Assembly: GCA_028696365.1 (NCBI GenBank) | Contig: JAQVHG010000071.1 | Span: 1 to 9,349, forward strand | Source: Methanofollis sp. | GTDB taxonomy: Archaea; Halobacteriota; Methanomicrobia; Methanomicrobiales; Methanofollaceae | Length of the DNA: 9,349 nt | Reading direction: 5' to 3' | Shown here: in pieces, positions 1 to 6,359 of the stretch | How positions within the stretch are numbered: the stretch's first letter is position 1 | Layout: every line of letters starts with the position of its first letter | The notes under the pieces: generated by a model | What the model was told of the DNA's origin: nothing | Seen by the model: only the letters and a program-made list of their open reading frames with translations | The model's database searches: none | Made by a program: the position numbers and the translations under genes

Positions 1-1
1 A

Positions 2-964
2 GGGGAGGTGCTTGAGGTGATCGGCCGGCTCTCTGGCAAGAGCGGGTGGAGCCTTTCGGCCATGGCCCTCAGGAAGTCCACTGTTGCTATCGAGTGCCCC
101 TTTGGCACCGAGAGGACCTGCTCCTCTCCGGCCGGGACCGGCGACCTGGTGGTGCGGGTGCTGGCCATCGAGGAGCAGAAAGTCTTCACCCGGCGGGACG
201 GGTCGGTGGGGGCGATGGTCCCCGCGGTGATCGGCGACGAGACCGGGACAGCCAGGCTCGTCTGCTGGGAACCCACCCTGTTCGCAAAAATCTATCCCGG
301 CAAGTCGGTCAGGATCGTCGGCGCACGTCCGGGCGGCAGGGACCGGCGCTACGGGACTGAGTTCAGCCTCGGTGAAGGGGGACTGATCAAACCGGCCGAG
401 CGCGAGGTAGAGGTCCTGCTCACGCAGGCGAGGGACGTGCACTCGGGTCAGACTGTCTCGCTGGCCGGGAAGATCGCCGCTGTGCAACCGCCGCACGGGT
501 TCATGACCAGGAAGGGGACGCGCTCGTGGGTGCGGAACCTCGATCTCGTCGATGAAACAGGTACGGTGCACCTGGTCCTCTGGGGCGACCAGGCCCTCGA
601 ACCCCTCAGCCCAGATGAGGAGGTGAAGGTCTATCATGCCCGAGCCAGGGAGGGACGTTACGGTGGGGTGGAGGTCTCGGTCGGGCGGGGAAGCCTGCTC
701 GTCCTCCCGCAGGTGCACGAGCTCGAGATCTCCTTTGAAGGGACGGTTGTCCCCTCGCGCCTGGGGACGACGCTCGACGACGGGCACGAGACTTATCTTC
801 TCTCTTGCGATCTTCTCCCTGGTCAGGAGGTGCGGGTGGACGGTGTCCAGAGAGGCAGACTGATCACCCCTTGCGCGGTCGAACCGGCCGTGACCAGTCG
901 CTCCGCTCTTGAGCGTCGCCTGGCAGATCTTGATGAAATGCTCGGGAAGATGAGAGGGGAGTAG
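2..964 (+). CDS. RPA / OB-fold single-stranded DNA-binding protein, 5'-partial
   Basis: This is the C-terminal part of an archaeal replication protein A, which binds ssDNA during replication, recombination and repair. The frame is open to the left edge. The GTG at position 8 sits directly against an AGGGGAG, with no spacing, and the first residues (GEVLEVIGR) read like the last strand of an OB fold, so the true start lies outside the window. Counting from that GTG, two clear OB folds follow at about residues 44-130 and 148-225. Each carries the same strand motif (DETGTARLVCWE at 77-88, DETGTVHLVLWGD at 182-194). A further beta-rich segment (about 239-290, FEGTVVPSRLG then LDDGHETYLL) resembles the usual C-terminal RPA domain. 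No C4 zinc finger is visible. Its closeness to radA fits a recombination and repair role. The TAG stop is followed by a T-rich stretch (about 967-983) that could end transcription. The family call is strong; the full domain count is unknown. Confidence 0.85.
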   Translation, partial: GEVLEVIGRLSGKSGWSLSAMALRKSTVAIECPFGTERTCSSPAGTGDLVVRVLAIEEQKVFTRRDGSVGAMVPAVIGDETGTARLVCWEPTLFAKIYPGKSVRIVGARPGGRDRRYGTEFSLGEGGLIKPAEREVEVLLTQARDVHSGQTVSLAGKIAAVQPPHGFMTRKGTRSWVRNLDLVDETGTVHLVLWGDQALEPLSPDEEVKVYHARAREGRYGGVEVSVGRGSLLVLPQVHELEISFEGTVVPSRLGTTLDDGHETYLLSCDLLPGQEVRVDGVQRGRLITPCAVEPAVTSRSALERRLADLDEMLGKMRGE

Positions 965-1005
965 GCCTCTTTTCCTCTCTTCATTGCGCGAATATCCATT
1001 CTTTA

Positions 1006-1324
1006 GGCTCTGTAGAAACCCTCACTTATTGTGTGGGGAAAATGTGTGTCCCCCGCCTTCCCACCTCTTTGGCCGGGGGCTTGGCCGCCCCCCGGACCCC
1101 CCGCCACCACGATAGGTCGTGGACGGCAATCCCTCTTCAGGGAGTTTGAATATGCCTTCCCGACCCCTATCTTCATCCCGGGGGTCCGGGGGCAGAGCCC
1201 CCGGCAGGGGCGAGGGGGACGGCGACGAATGTATGGATGCACGATGAAAAAAGCTGGGGATCTCTTCATTGTCATCCATCGCTCTTCATTGGTGAGGATG
1301 AGGGCCGGAGAGTTTTGGGATGAC
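1006..1324 (+). repeat. Non-coding repeat element, copy A (MITE-like), between rpa and radA
   Basis: The element starts with GGCTCTGTAGAAACC at 1006. It carries the family core ACGATAGGTCGTGGACGGCA at 1109-1128, a GC hairpin at 1186-1204, and GGAGAGTTTTGGGATGAC at 1307-1324. The core, the hairpin and the last block recur in the same order in copy E at 8769-9053. The first ~75 bp are different: they match the reverse complement of the right end of copy D (8665-8752), so the left end is inverted relative to the rest. The core contains CCACGA-TAGG-TCGTGG, a perfect 6-bp inverted repeat. Frames crossing the element are rich in Pro, Gly and Arg and look non-coding. The family relation is seen directly; the label MITE-like is inference, since no transposase or target duplication is evident. 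Confidence 0.7.
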
Positions 1325-1462
1325 CTCCAAGATTGATCTCTAATATCTTCACCCGCGCGAATGTCAGGAAGAGATCTCGCGAAGGCACAGGCACTCACCC
1401 CCCACCGGCGTGTTCACTTTCACACCGCGCACGGGAAGGTGACTATAGGAGGGAGTGCGAAA

Positions 1463-1558
1463 ATGATATGTGTGCCTGGAGACCACCATCTCGCGTGTAT
1501 TTTTCCCGGCATTCCGCACCTCTTCTGCTGGTGTGAGACCACATATCAAAAGGAGTGA
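1463..1558 (+). CDS. Possible 31-residue Cys/His-rich small ORF in the radA leader
   Basis: A textbook Shine-Dalgarno sequence GGAGGGAG (1448-1455) stands 7 nt before ATG 1463. The 31-codon frame ends in TGA at 1556-1558, overlapping the last base of the AGGAG (1551-1555) that serves radA, which is the geometry of translational coupling. The peptide has four Cys (3, 12, 22, 24) and three His (8, 9, 19), including HLACIFPGIPHLFCWC, so metal binding or a leader-peptide role is imaginable. Counter-evidence: a TATA-like GACTATAGG (1441-1449) overlaps the Shine-Dalgarno. If that were the radA promoter, the transcript would start near the ATG and lack the ribosome site. I do not recognise a family. 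Its reality rests on the ribosome site and position alone. Confidence 0.3.
   Translation: MICVPGDHHLACIFPGIPHLFCWCETTYQKE
1551..1555 (+). promoter_or_regulatory. radA ribosome binding site that decides the start
   Basis: AGGAG lies 11 nt before ATG 1567. A GTG at 1555 in the same frame would overlap this site and add four residues (MKKI) unlike the start of RadA proteins, so ATG 1567 is preferred. Confidence 0.6.
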
Positions 1559-1566
1559 AAAAAATT

Positions 1567-2547
1567 ATGTCCTCTGGTTCACTGGATCTTGAAGACCTCC
1601 CTGGCGTCGGCCCGACCACGGCTGACAAACTCAGGGATGCAGGGTATGCAACGGTTGAGAGTGTCGCCACCGCCTCGCCTGCCGACCTCGCTGAAGCGGC
1701 AGAGATCGGGGAGGCAAGCGCAAAGAAGGTCATCAAAGGTGCCCGAGAACTCGCCGATATCGGTGGGTTCAAGACTGGGATCGCCGTCCTTGAAGATCGC
1801 AAAGAGGTCAAGAAACTCAAGACCTTTGTCCCTGAGTTCGACGACCTGCTCGAAGGCGGGATGGAGACCAAGTCCATCTCTGAAGTCTATGGTGAGTTCG
1901 GTTCAGGCAAGAGCCAGATCGCCCACCAGATGGCAGTCAACGCCTACATACCCGAGGAGTTCGGAGGCCTTGGGGGATCGTGCGTCTACATCGATACCGA
2001 GAACACGTTCCGCCCAGAGCGTATCGAACAGATGGTGAGGGGTCTTGAACTGGAGGGATATGACGTGCCGCCCTTTGAGGAGTTCCTCGAACACATCCAT
2101 GTAGCAAAGGGCTACACCTCAGACCACCAGATGCTCCTGGTCGAGAGTGCACGCGACCTCGCCAACGAGTTGAAGGAGACCGATCACCCCATGAGGCTCA
2201 TCATCATCGACTCCCTCACCGCACACTTCAGGGCAGAATATGCGGGCAGGGGGACCCTCGCGGTGCGGCAGCAGAAACTGAACCGGCACATGTACGATCT
2301 GGCCAAACTTGCCGAGGAGTTCAATGCCGTGGCCTTGGTGACCAACCAGGTCCAGTCCAACCCTGGCGTCTTCTTCGGTGACCCGACCAAACCGATCGGC
2401 GGCAATATCGTTGGTCATGCTGCCAAGTTCAGGTTATACCTCCGTAAGAGCAAGGGCGGCCGCAGGATTGCAAAACTGGTGGACAGCCCGAACCTACCCG
2501 AGGGCGAGGCGGCGTTCGTCGTCGAAGAAGGCGGGCTCAAGCCCTGA
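1567..2547 (+). CDS. radA: DNA repair and recombination protein RadA
   Basis: RadA is the archaeal RecA/Rad51 recombinase, which polymerises on ssDNA and catalyses ATP-dependent homologous pairing and strand exchange. From ATG 1567 the protein has 326 residues, normal for the family. The N-terminal helix-hairpin-helix domain covers about residues 6-60 (LPGVGPTTADKLRDAGY). The linker has GGFKTG at the position of the polymerisation motif. The ATPase core has Walker A GEFGSGKS (109-116) and Walker B LIIID (211-215), followed by SLTAHFRAEYAGRGTL. The L2 region follows TNQVQSNPG (about 260-268). All expected motifs are intact, with no sign of frameshift. The HAD phosphatase starts 12 nt after the stop in the same frame, so co-transcription is likely. 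The leader upstream contains the possible small ORF at 1463-1558. The RPA gene on the same strand fits, since RPA and RadA act on the same ssDNA. Confidence 0.97.
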   Translation: MSSGSLDLEDLPGVGPTTADKLRDAGYATVESVATASPADLAEAAEIGEASAKKVIKGARELADIGGFKTGIAVLEDRKEVKKLKTFVPEFDDLLEGGMETKSISEVYGEFGSGKSQIAHQMAVNAYIPEEFGGLGGSCVYIDTENTFRPERIEQMVRGLELEGYDVPPFEEFLEHIHVAKGYTSDHQMLLVESARDLANELKETDHPMRLIIIDSLTAHFRAEYAGRGTLAVRQQKLNRHMYDLAKLAEEFNAVALVTNQVQSNPGVFFGDPTKPIGGNIVGHAAKFRLYLRKSKGGRRIAKLVDSPNLPEGEAAFVVEEGGLKP

Positions 2548-2559
2548 GGGTGGTCAGGA

Positions 2560-3258
2560 GTGCTCAGGGCGGTTGTTACCGACGTAGACGGGACTCTCAC
2601 TGACCAGAGGCGGCGGATCTCTACCGCTGCCATTCTTGCGATCCGTGACCTCGTGGATGCTGGTATACCGGTGGTGCTTGCAAGCGGCAACACCACCTGT
2701 TCCCTTGACATCCTCTGCAAGATGATCGGGACAGACGGGAGTATCATCGGAGAGAACGGCGGGGTCTATCGCCACCAGTTCGACGGCACTCTCCATGTCG
2801 CCGGTCGTCAGGAGATCTGCTGGGAGGCATTCCACCGCATTGAGAATCATTTTGCAGAAGAGGGCAAGGCCCTCACGCTTTATTCTCCTGAAAATCGTTT
2901 TGCTGACATCGCCTTTGCCCGCACCGTCAGTCCGGCCGATGCTGCAGAGGTCATCGCTGATATGCCGGTCAGGGTCATCGACACAGGGTTTGCCATCCAT
3001 CTCCAGTATGCGGGGGTCTCGAAGGGGAGCGGCCTTTCAGAACTTGCTGACCTAATGGGCCTTGCACCTGAAGAGTTTCTGGCGATAGGTGACTCAGAAA
3101 ACGATACCGAGATGCTCAGACGTGCCGGCGTCGGGGCTGCGGTTGGCAATGCGGCTCCTGCACCATTGGCAGCGGCAGAATATGTTGCAGAGAAAAAGTA
3201 TGGGGGAGGCTTCGTTGAGATCGTTAGGCGATACCGCCCTTACTTTCTGGAAAGGTAA
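2560..3258 (+). CDS. Phosphoglycolate phosphatase, archaeal HAD (SPP-like) type
   Basis: This HAD-superfamily phosphatase of 232 residues probably hydrolyses 2-phosphoglycolate to glycolate, removing a product of oxidative DNA-end repair and side reactions. Motif I is DVDGT (8-12, nucleophile Asp8, acid/base Asp10). Motif II is ASGN (41-44). The motif III lysine is in SKGSG (Lys155) and motif IV is GDSEND (177-182). The cap domain between motifs II and III gives the C2B arrangement seen in the Thermoplasma TA0175 type. GTG 2560 is the only usable start, because the same frame is closed by the radA stop at 2545-2547; GAGGGTG (2546-2552) may be its ribosome site. It lies directly behind radA, probably in one transcript. 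Its 3' end overlaps the opposite-strand PRC-barrel gene by 19 bp. The fold is certain; substrate is by family. A sucrose-phosphatase-like or other sugar-phosphate activity is the main alternative. Confidence 0.9.
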   Translation: MLRAVVTDVDGTLTDQRRRISTAAILAIRDLVDAGIPVVLASGNTTCSLDILCKMIGTDGSIIGENGGVYRHQFDGTLHVAGRQEICWEAFHRIENHFAEEGKALTLYSPENRFADIAFARTVSPADAAEVIADMPVRVIDTGFAIHLQYAGVSKGSGLSELADLMGLAPEEFLAIGDSENDTEMLRRAGVGAAVGNAAPAPLAAAEYVAEKKYGGGFVEIVRRYRPYFLER

Positions 3259-3491
3259 CGGTCGACGACGATATAGTCGCGGGCGTCCTTGACCGCCTCG
3301 AAGGGTATCAACATCATCTCACCGTCGATCCGGTACCCGGAGGAGTCAAAGGTCTGGTCTGGTTTTACGATCAGGTCGATCACCTCACCGCTGTCGAGGT
3401 CGACCAGCAGGTTCTTGATCTGGCCGATGAGCATACCATCACTGCTCATCACCTGCTTGCGCGCAAGACTCCGTGAGAAGATTTTATTCAT
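3240..3491 (-). CDS. PRC-barrel domain protein, 83 residues
   Basis: This small protein is made of a single PRC-barrel, the beta-barrel also found in RimM and photosynthetic reaction-centre H subunits. The pattern SSDGMLIGQIKNLLVDLDSGEVIDLIVKPD (about residues 16-45) followed by RIDGEMMLIPFEAVKDARDYIVV is typical. Small stand-alone PRC-barrel proteins are common in methanogens and haloarchaea; their role is mostly unknown, with suggested adaptor or RNA-related functions. The start ATG (minus strand, 3491-3489) has an AT-rich TATA element about 27 nt upstream, so the message may be leaderless. Its last codons overlap the end of the phosphatase gene on the other strand, so the two transcripts must overlap tail to tail. 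The histone gene lies 79 bp upstream on the same strand, separated by a palindrome and this gene's own promoter. Confidence 0.85.
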   Translation of the reverse strand: MNKIFSRSLARKQVMSSDGMLIGQIKNLLVDLDSGEVIDLIVKPDQTFDSSGYRIDGEMMLIPFEAVKDARDYIVVDRYLSRK

Positions 3492-3510
3492 GGTTTTTCG
3501 GTGCGCTTCG

Positions 3511-3530
3511 GGAATATATATATCCTTTGA
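3511..3530 (-). promoter_or_regulatory. TATA/BRE promoter of the PRC-barrel gene
   Basis: On the minus strand the sequence reads CAAAGGATATATATATTCC. The AT block (3513-3523) is centred about 27 nt from the ATG and is preceded by a purine-rich BRE-like CAAAGG. This spacing places the transcript start at or next to the start codon, as in leaderless archaeal messages. Inferred from position and composition. Confidence 0.5.
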
Positions 3531-3550
3531 AAAGAGGGGAAATTTGCTTT

Positions 3551-3568
3551 TCCGCAGAATTCTGCGGA
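3551..3568 (-). terminator. Perfect 18-bp palindrome behind the histone stop, possible terminator
   Basis: TCCGCAGAATTCTGCGGA is a perfect palindrome beginning 2 nt after the histone TGA. On the minus strand it is followed by A-rich and then T/C-rich sequence (TTTCCCCTCTTTTC). A stem-loop terminator or a stabilising 3' hairpin for the histone message is plausible. It could instead be a dyad protein-binding site between the two genes. Confidence 0.45.
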
Positions 3569-3570
3569 GT

Positions 3571-3780
3571 TCACTTGAGGATCTCTGACGCCATCTTGAT
3601 GTCGACCGCTTTCACGGTCTTGCGTCCTGCATGTCTGGTGAGTTTGATCGCTTCCCTCGCCATCTGGGTCCCATATTCTTCCATAAGCGCAGCAAGCGCC
3701 TCGCTTCCATCGGCGCTCACGCGCTCTGCACCGGCATTCTTGATAATCCTGCCAACCGGGGCAATAGGTAGTTCACTCAT
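3571..3780 (-). CDS. Archaeal histone, HMf type
   Basis: This is a 69-residue stand-alone histone-fold protein that forms dimers and wraps DNA into archaeal chromatin. The sequence opens MSELPIAPVGRIIKNAGAERVS and closes with EAIKLTRHAGRKTVKAVDIKMASEIL, aligning with HMfA/HMfB over its whole length with a one-residue offset. Conserved positions are visible: Arg11 and Arg20 (DNA contacts), Gly17, His50 and Asp60 (dimer-dimer interface), the Arg53-Asp60 pair, and Lys54-Thr55 of loop 2. It is monocistronic in appearance: a TATA box at 3859-3870, a leader of about 58 nt with a hairpin, GAGGAG (3796-3791) 10 nt before the ATG, and a palindrome behind the stop. It has no tail and no doublet fusion. 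Confidence 0.97.
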   Translation of the reverse strand: MSELPIAPVGRIIKNAGAERVSADGSEALAALMEEYGTQMAREAIKLTRHAGRKTVKAVDIKMASEILK

Positions 3781-3800
3781 TCTTCTTCATCTCCTCGGTC

Positions 3801-3829
3801 AACCCTGCCTCAATGCATTTAGGAGGGTT
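3801..3829 (-). other. Hairpin in the histone 5' leader
   Basis: AACCCT-g-CCT pairs with AGG-AGGGTT around a loop containing the palindrome ATGCAT, giving nine pairs with one bulge. It lies between the predicted transcript start and the ribosome site and could influence translation or stability. Function is inference. Confidence 0.35.
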
Positions 3830-3858
3830 GAAATAACACATTCTTTGATATAGATACC

Positions 3859-3872
3859 TCTATTTATACTTG
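3859..3872 (-). promoter_or_regulatory. TATA promoter of the histone gene
   Basis: On the minus strand the sequence reads CAAGTATAAATAGAGG, a close match to an archaeal box A. It lies 80-90 nt before the ATG, predicting a leader of about 58 nt. A second, weaker TATA-like ATCTATATC lies at about 3846-3854. Confidence 0.6.
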
Positions 3873-4195
3873 TGGGTGCTTCGATCAGATGACGACCCTT
3901 TCATGCCACCCATCTGGGTGTTCTTGGGTCGAGGTCAGGGTCTTCAGGCAGGGCATACTCATCGGTTAGGTGGATGGCAGAGAGGGGCGGCCGCACCGGT
4001 TGGGGGCAGATGGAAGAGTATCAAAAAGAAATATACACACCTATTTACGTGATTTAAGCTATATTTCTGCGTATATCGGCGCTCTGTCGCGCAGGTGAAG
4101 GCGGCATTATTAGAGTTCTCTCAGGCCTCTTTTTTGGGGTGCCGCAGGGCGTACAGGGCCATGAGGGTCTGGCCCCCGACTCTGGTAGTCTGCAC
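3871..4195. other. Spacer between histone promoter and helicase 3' region, no gene seen
   Basis: No frame here has a ribosome site or recognisable protein. Visible structures are an AT-rich stretch with TATA-like sequences on both strands (about 4020-4075), six T on the plus strand at 4130-4135, a hairpin GGGCCA/TGGCCC (4156-4161 with 4170-4175) and a small GACT/AGTC stem (4178-4190). The last two, next to the T tract described separately, might belong to a small RNA or the helicase 3' tail. Confidence 0.4.
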
Positions 4196-4208
4196 AAAAA
4201 AAGAGCAT
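4194..4208 (-). terminator. Possible U-tract terminator of the helicase transcript
   Basis: On the minus strand an AGCATGCT palindrome is followed by CTTTTTTTG, with seven T at 4202-4196. Archaeal termination often needs only such a U tract. If used, the helicase message would have a ~255-nt 3' tail including the degenerate repeat at 4213-4447. Confidence 0.4.
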
Positions 4209-4212
4209 GCTT

Positions 4213-4447
4213 AGTGGTGTAGAAACGTAGGCAGGGGGCGTGCCCCCCAGGTGCGGTGGTATGGAAAGTGCGTCGTTCTGAATGACCGCCCTCATCACAG
4301 AATCTTTCCTGTCGTCTTGCGCTGGGGGAGGCCATTCGATGATCTCCCCGCGTGGTGTCCTGCCCTGAAGGAGGAACACAGATCAGTGCACGATTTTCAT
4401 CGCGTCTGCGTGAGCCCCAGGTTCATGCCTGATTCTACAAAGCCAAG
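4213..4447 (-). repeat. Possible degenerate copy F of the repeat element, next to the helicase stop
   Basis: Read on the minus strand the segment starts TTGGCTTTGTAGAATC (from 4448), almost the inverted right end of copy D (GGCTTTGTAGAAATCC). It finishes with GGGGGGCACGCCCCC and then TTTCTACACCAC, resembling GGGGGGGCAC and TTTCTACAAAGCC at the right end of D. The family core is not recognisable. The element would reach to 11 bp from the helicase stop codon at 4458-4460. It is an old or deleted copy at best. Confidence 0.4.
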
Positions 4448-4457
4448 AGAATACTTC

Positions 4458-6071
4458 TCACTGGTCGGCCGGCATCGGGAGGGTGAGGCATGTCCCCCCG
4501 ATGAGACGGACATTCCCGATGCTCTTGCCTTTCATCCGCTCAACAACGGTCTTTGCTGACTCTTCGGGCACCTCTACAAAGGTATCGGTGTTTTCGATCC
4601 TGATCGCCCCGATGGATCGCCCTGGGATCCCGGTCTCGCCGGCAAGGGCCCCTACAATATCTTTGGGCCTGATGTTGCGGTCTCGACCGGCATTGAGGTG
4701 GAGACGGACCATCCCGGCCTCGACTTCACTCCTATCCATCGGTGCCGCAGACGAAGATGAGGCCGTCCGCCGCCTTGTGCGACTGAGCATTATCTTCAGG
4801 ACGGCTGCTGCTACGTCCCTGGGAGAGAGCTCATCTTCACCGATCACCTTGTCGATGATCCCGGCGTACCGGTCAAGGTCCTCCTCCTCGATCGTCTCCC
4901 TGACCTTCTCGGCCAGATGGCGCATCCTGCTCTCCTCCACGTCTCGGTCAGTCGGGATCGGGATGGAATGGATCCTGGCCCGGCACCGGCGCTGGATCGT
5001 CCTCAGCCGGTAGCCGTCCCGCGGTCCGATGAAGGTGATCGCCCTGCCGCCACGTCCGGCCCTGGCAGTCCGGCCGATCCGGTGGACATAATACTCGAGG
5101 TCCTGGGGGAGGTCGTAGTTGATGACCAGTTCCACGTCTTCGACATCGATCCCTCTGGCTGCAACGTCGGTGGCGATGAGCACGTCGATGGCGTCGTTCC
5201 TGAACCTGCCCATCACCCGATCGCGTTGCACCTGTTTCATGCCTCCATGGAGCGCCTCGGCCCTGACCCCAAGTGTGTGAAGTTGTGCCGTGAGGTCGTC
5301 CACGCCTATTTTGGTGTTGCAAAAGACTATTGTGAGTTCTGGGTTGTAGATCTGGAGAAGCCTGGAGAGTACTTCAGGTTTCTCTCTCCTCCTGACCTTC
5401 ACCGACAACTGTTCCACCTGCGGGACGGTCATCTCTTTCTGCTGCACTCGCACAAATGCCGGGTCCTGCTGGAAGCGGCGCGAGATGTCCCTGATCGGCT
5501 TGGGCATCGTTGCGGAGAAGAGAACAGTCTGGCGTTCGTCAGAGGTTTCGGAGAGGATCCGCTCGATGTCGTCTCTGAAACCCATGTCCAGCATCTGGTC
5601 GGCCTCATCGAGGACGACGGTCTGTACATTGTCGAGGACGAGGGTGCCGCGTTCCAGGTGGTCGATCACCCGTCCTGGCGTCCCGACAACGATCTGCGCC
5701 CCGCGCCGCAGTGCTCCAATCTGCCGTCCGATTGGCTGGCCACCATAGATGGGGACGACTGAGATCTTTCCCTGGTAACGGGCAAGTCTTCTGATCTCGT
5801 CTGTGGTCTGGAGGGCGAGTTCGCGGGTTGGGGAGAGGACCAGCGCCTGTGTCCTGGGGTCCTCATAGTCAACCTTCTCGACGAGCGGGATCCCGAATGC
5901 CGCCGTCTTACCGGTACCGGTCTGGGCCTGACCGGTCACGTCCTGTCCCTCCAGAATCTTTGGGATGGTAAGTTTCTGGATGGGTGTTGGCTCCTCAAAG
6001 CCCATATCTTCTATTGCCTTGAGGATATTCGGGGAGATAGGAAAAGTTGAGAAGCCACAATATTCTTGCAT
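4458..6071 (-). CDS. DEAD-box RNA helicase with C-terminal DbpA-type RNA-binding domain
   Basis: This is an ATP-dependent RNA helicase of the DeaD/CsdA/DbpA group, which opens RNA structures in ribosome assembly, cold adaptation or RNA decay. It has 537 residues. Q motif (PTPIQ, 28-32), Walker A AQTGTGKT (49-56), Ia PTRELA (81-86), TPGR (131-134), DEAD (155-158), SAT (186-188), motif IV IVFCNT (248-253), ARGID (305-309) and HRIGRTAR (330-337) are all present. A charged Arg/Ser-rich linker (about 430-450) leads to a DbpA-like RRM domain (about 453-525, VRLHLNAGRDRNIRPKDIVGAL). The start ATG has only a TAAGG directly against it, so initiation may be weak or the transcript unusual. The preceding 280 bp hold several TATA-like sites. 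It is divergent from the reductase gene at 6360. Class is certain; the exact RNA target is unknown. Confidence 0.95.
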   Translation of the reverse strand: MQEYCGFSTFPISPNILKAIEDMGFEEPTPIQKLTIPKILEGQDVTGQAQTGTGKTAAFGIPLVEKVDYEDPRTQALVLSPTRELALQTTDEIRRLARYQGKISVVPIYGGQPIGRQIGALRRGAQIVVGTPGRVIDHLERGTLVLDNVQTVVLDEADQMLDMGFRDDIERILSETSDERQTVLFSATMPKPIRDISRRFQQDPAFVRVQQKEMTVPQVEQLSVKVRRREKPEVLSRLLQIYNPELTIVFCNTKIGVDDLTAQLHTLGVRAEALHGGMKQVQRDRVMGRFRNDAIDVLIATDVAARGIDVEDVELVINYDLPQDLEYYVHRIGRTARAGRGGRAITFIGPRDGYRLRTIQRRCRARIHSIPIPTDRDVEESRMRHLAEKVRETIEEEDLDRYAGIIDKVIGEDELSPRDVAAAVLKIMLSRTRRRTASSSSAAPMDRSEVEAGMVRLHLNAGRDRNIRPKDIVGALAGETGIPGRSIGAIRIENTDTFVEVPEESAKTVVERMKGKSIGNVRLIGGTCLTLPMPADQ

Positions 6072-6152
6072 TCCTTACAAGTGTGTGTTCAATCCTCATT
6101 ATGTACCATGTCGGGGCAGGGGTATATCCTCCTCTCAGGCCCTCTTTAGAGT

Positions 6153-6166
6153 ATCTTATATCATGG
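6153..6166 (-). promoter_or_regulatory. Candidate TATA box of the helicase gene
   Basis: Minus-strand ATGATATAAGATAC would give a leader of about 60 nt. Competing TATA-like sites on the same strand lie at about 6119-6130 (GGATATACC) and 6206-6217 (CGATATAAGTCC), so the true promoter is uncertain and more than one may be used. The rest of the 6072-6359 spacer shows only a small TGAGG-CTT-CCTCA stem at 6282-6294. Confidence 0.3.
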
Positions 6167-6359
6167 TCCGCTCTTGTCAGGATTCTGGGAGACTGGGATA
6201 TTTGGACTTATATCGGATTTTGCCCTCTTTACGGCCATATTGATCTCCTCGCGCGCTTGGTCATAGTGGGTGTGGGTGAGGTGAGGCTTCCTCATGGATT
6301 GGTCATGCAGAACTAATTTGGCGCAAGGTTGATGGGGTTTTGCAGAGCAAGTGGGGGGT

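Noticed and set aside
1031..1336. A 101-codon frame on the plus strand within copy A
   Set aside because: It lies inside the non-coding repeat, is Pro/Gly/Arg-rich, and the matching part of copy E does not keep the frame.
4917..5762. A 281-codon frame on the plus strand
   Set aside because: It is the antisense shadow of the DEAD-box helicase, whose motifs on the minus strand are complete.
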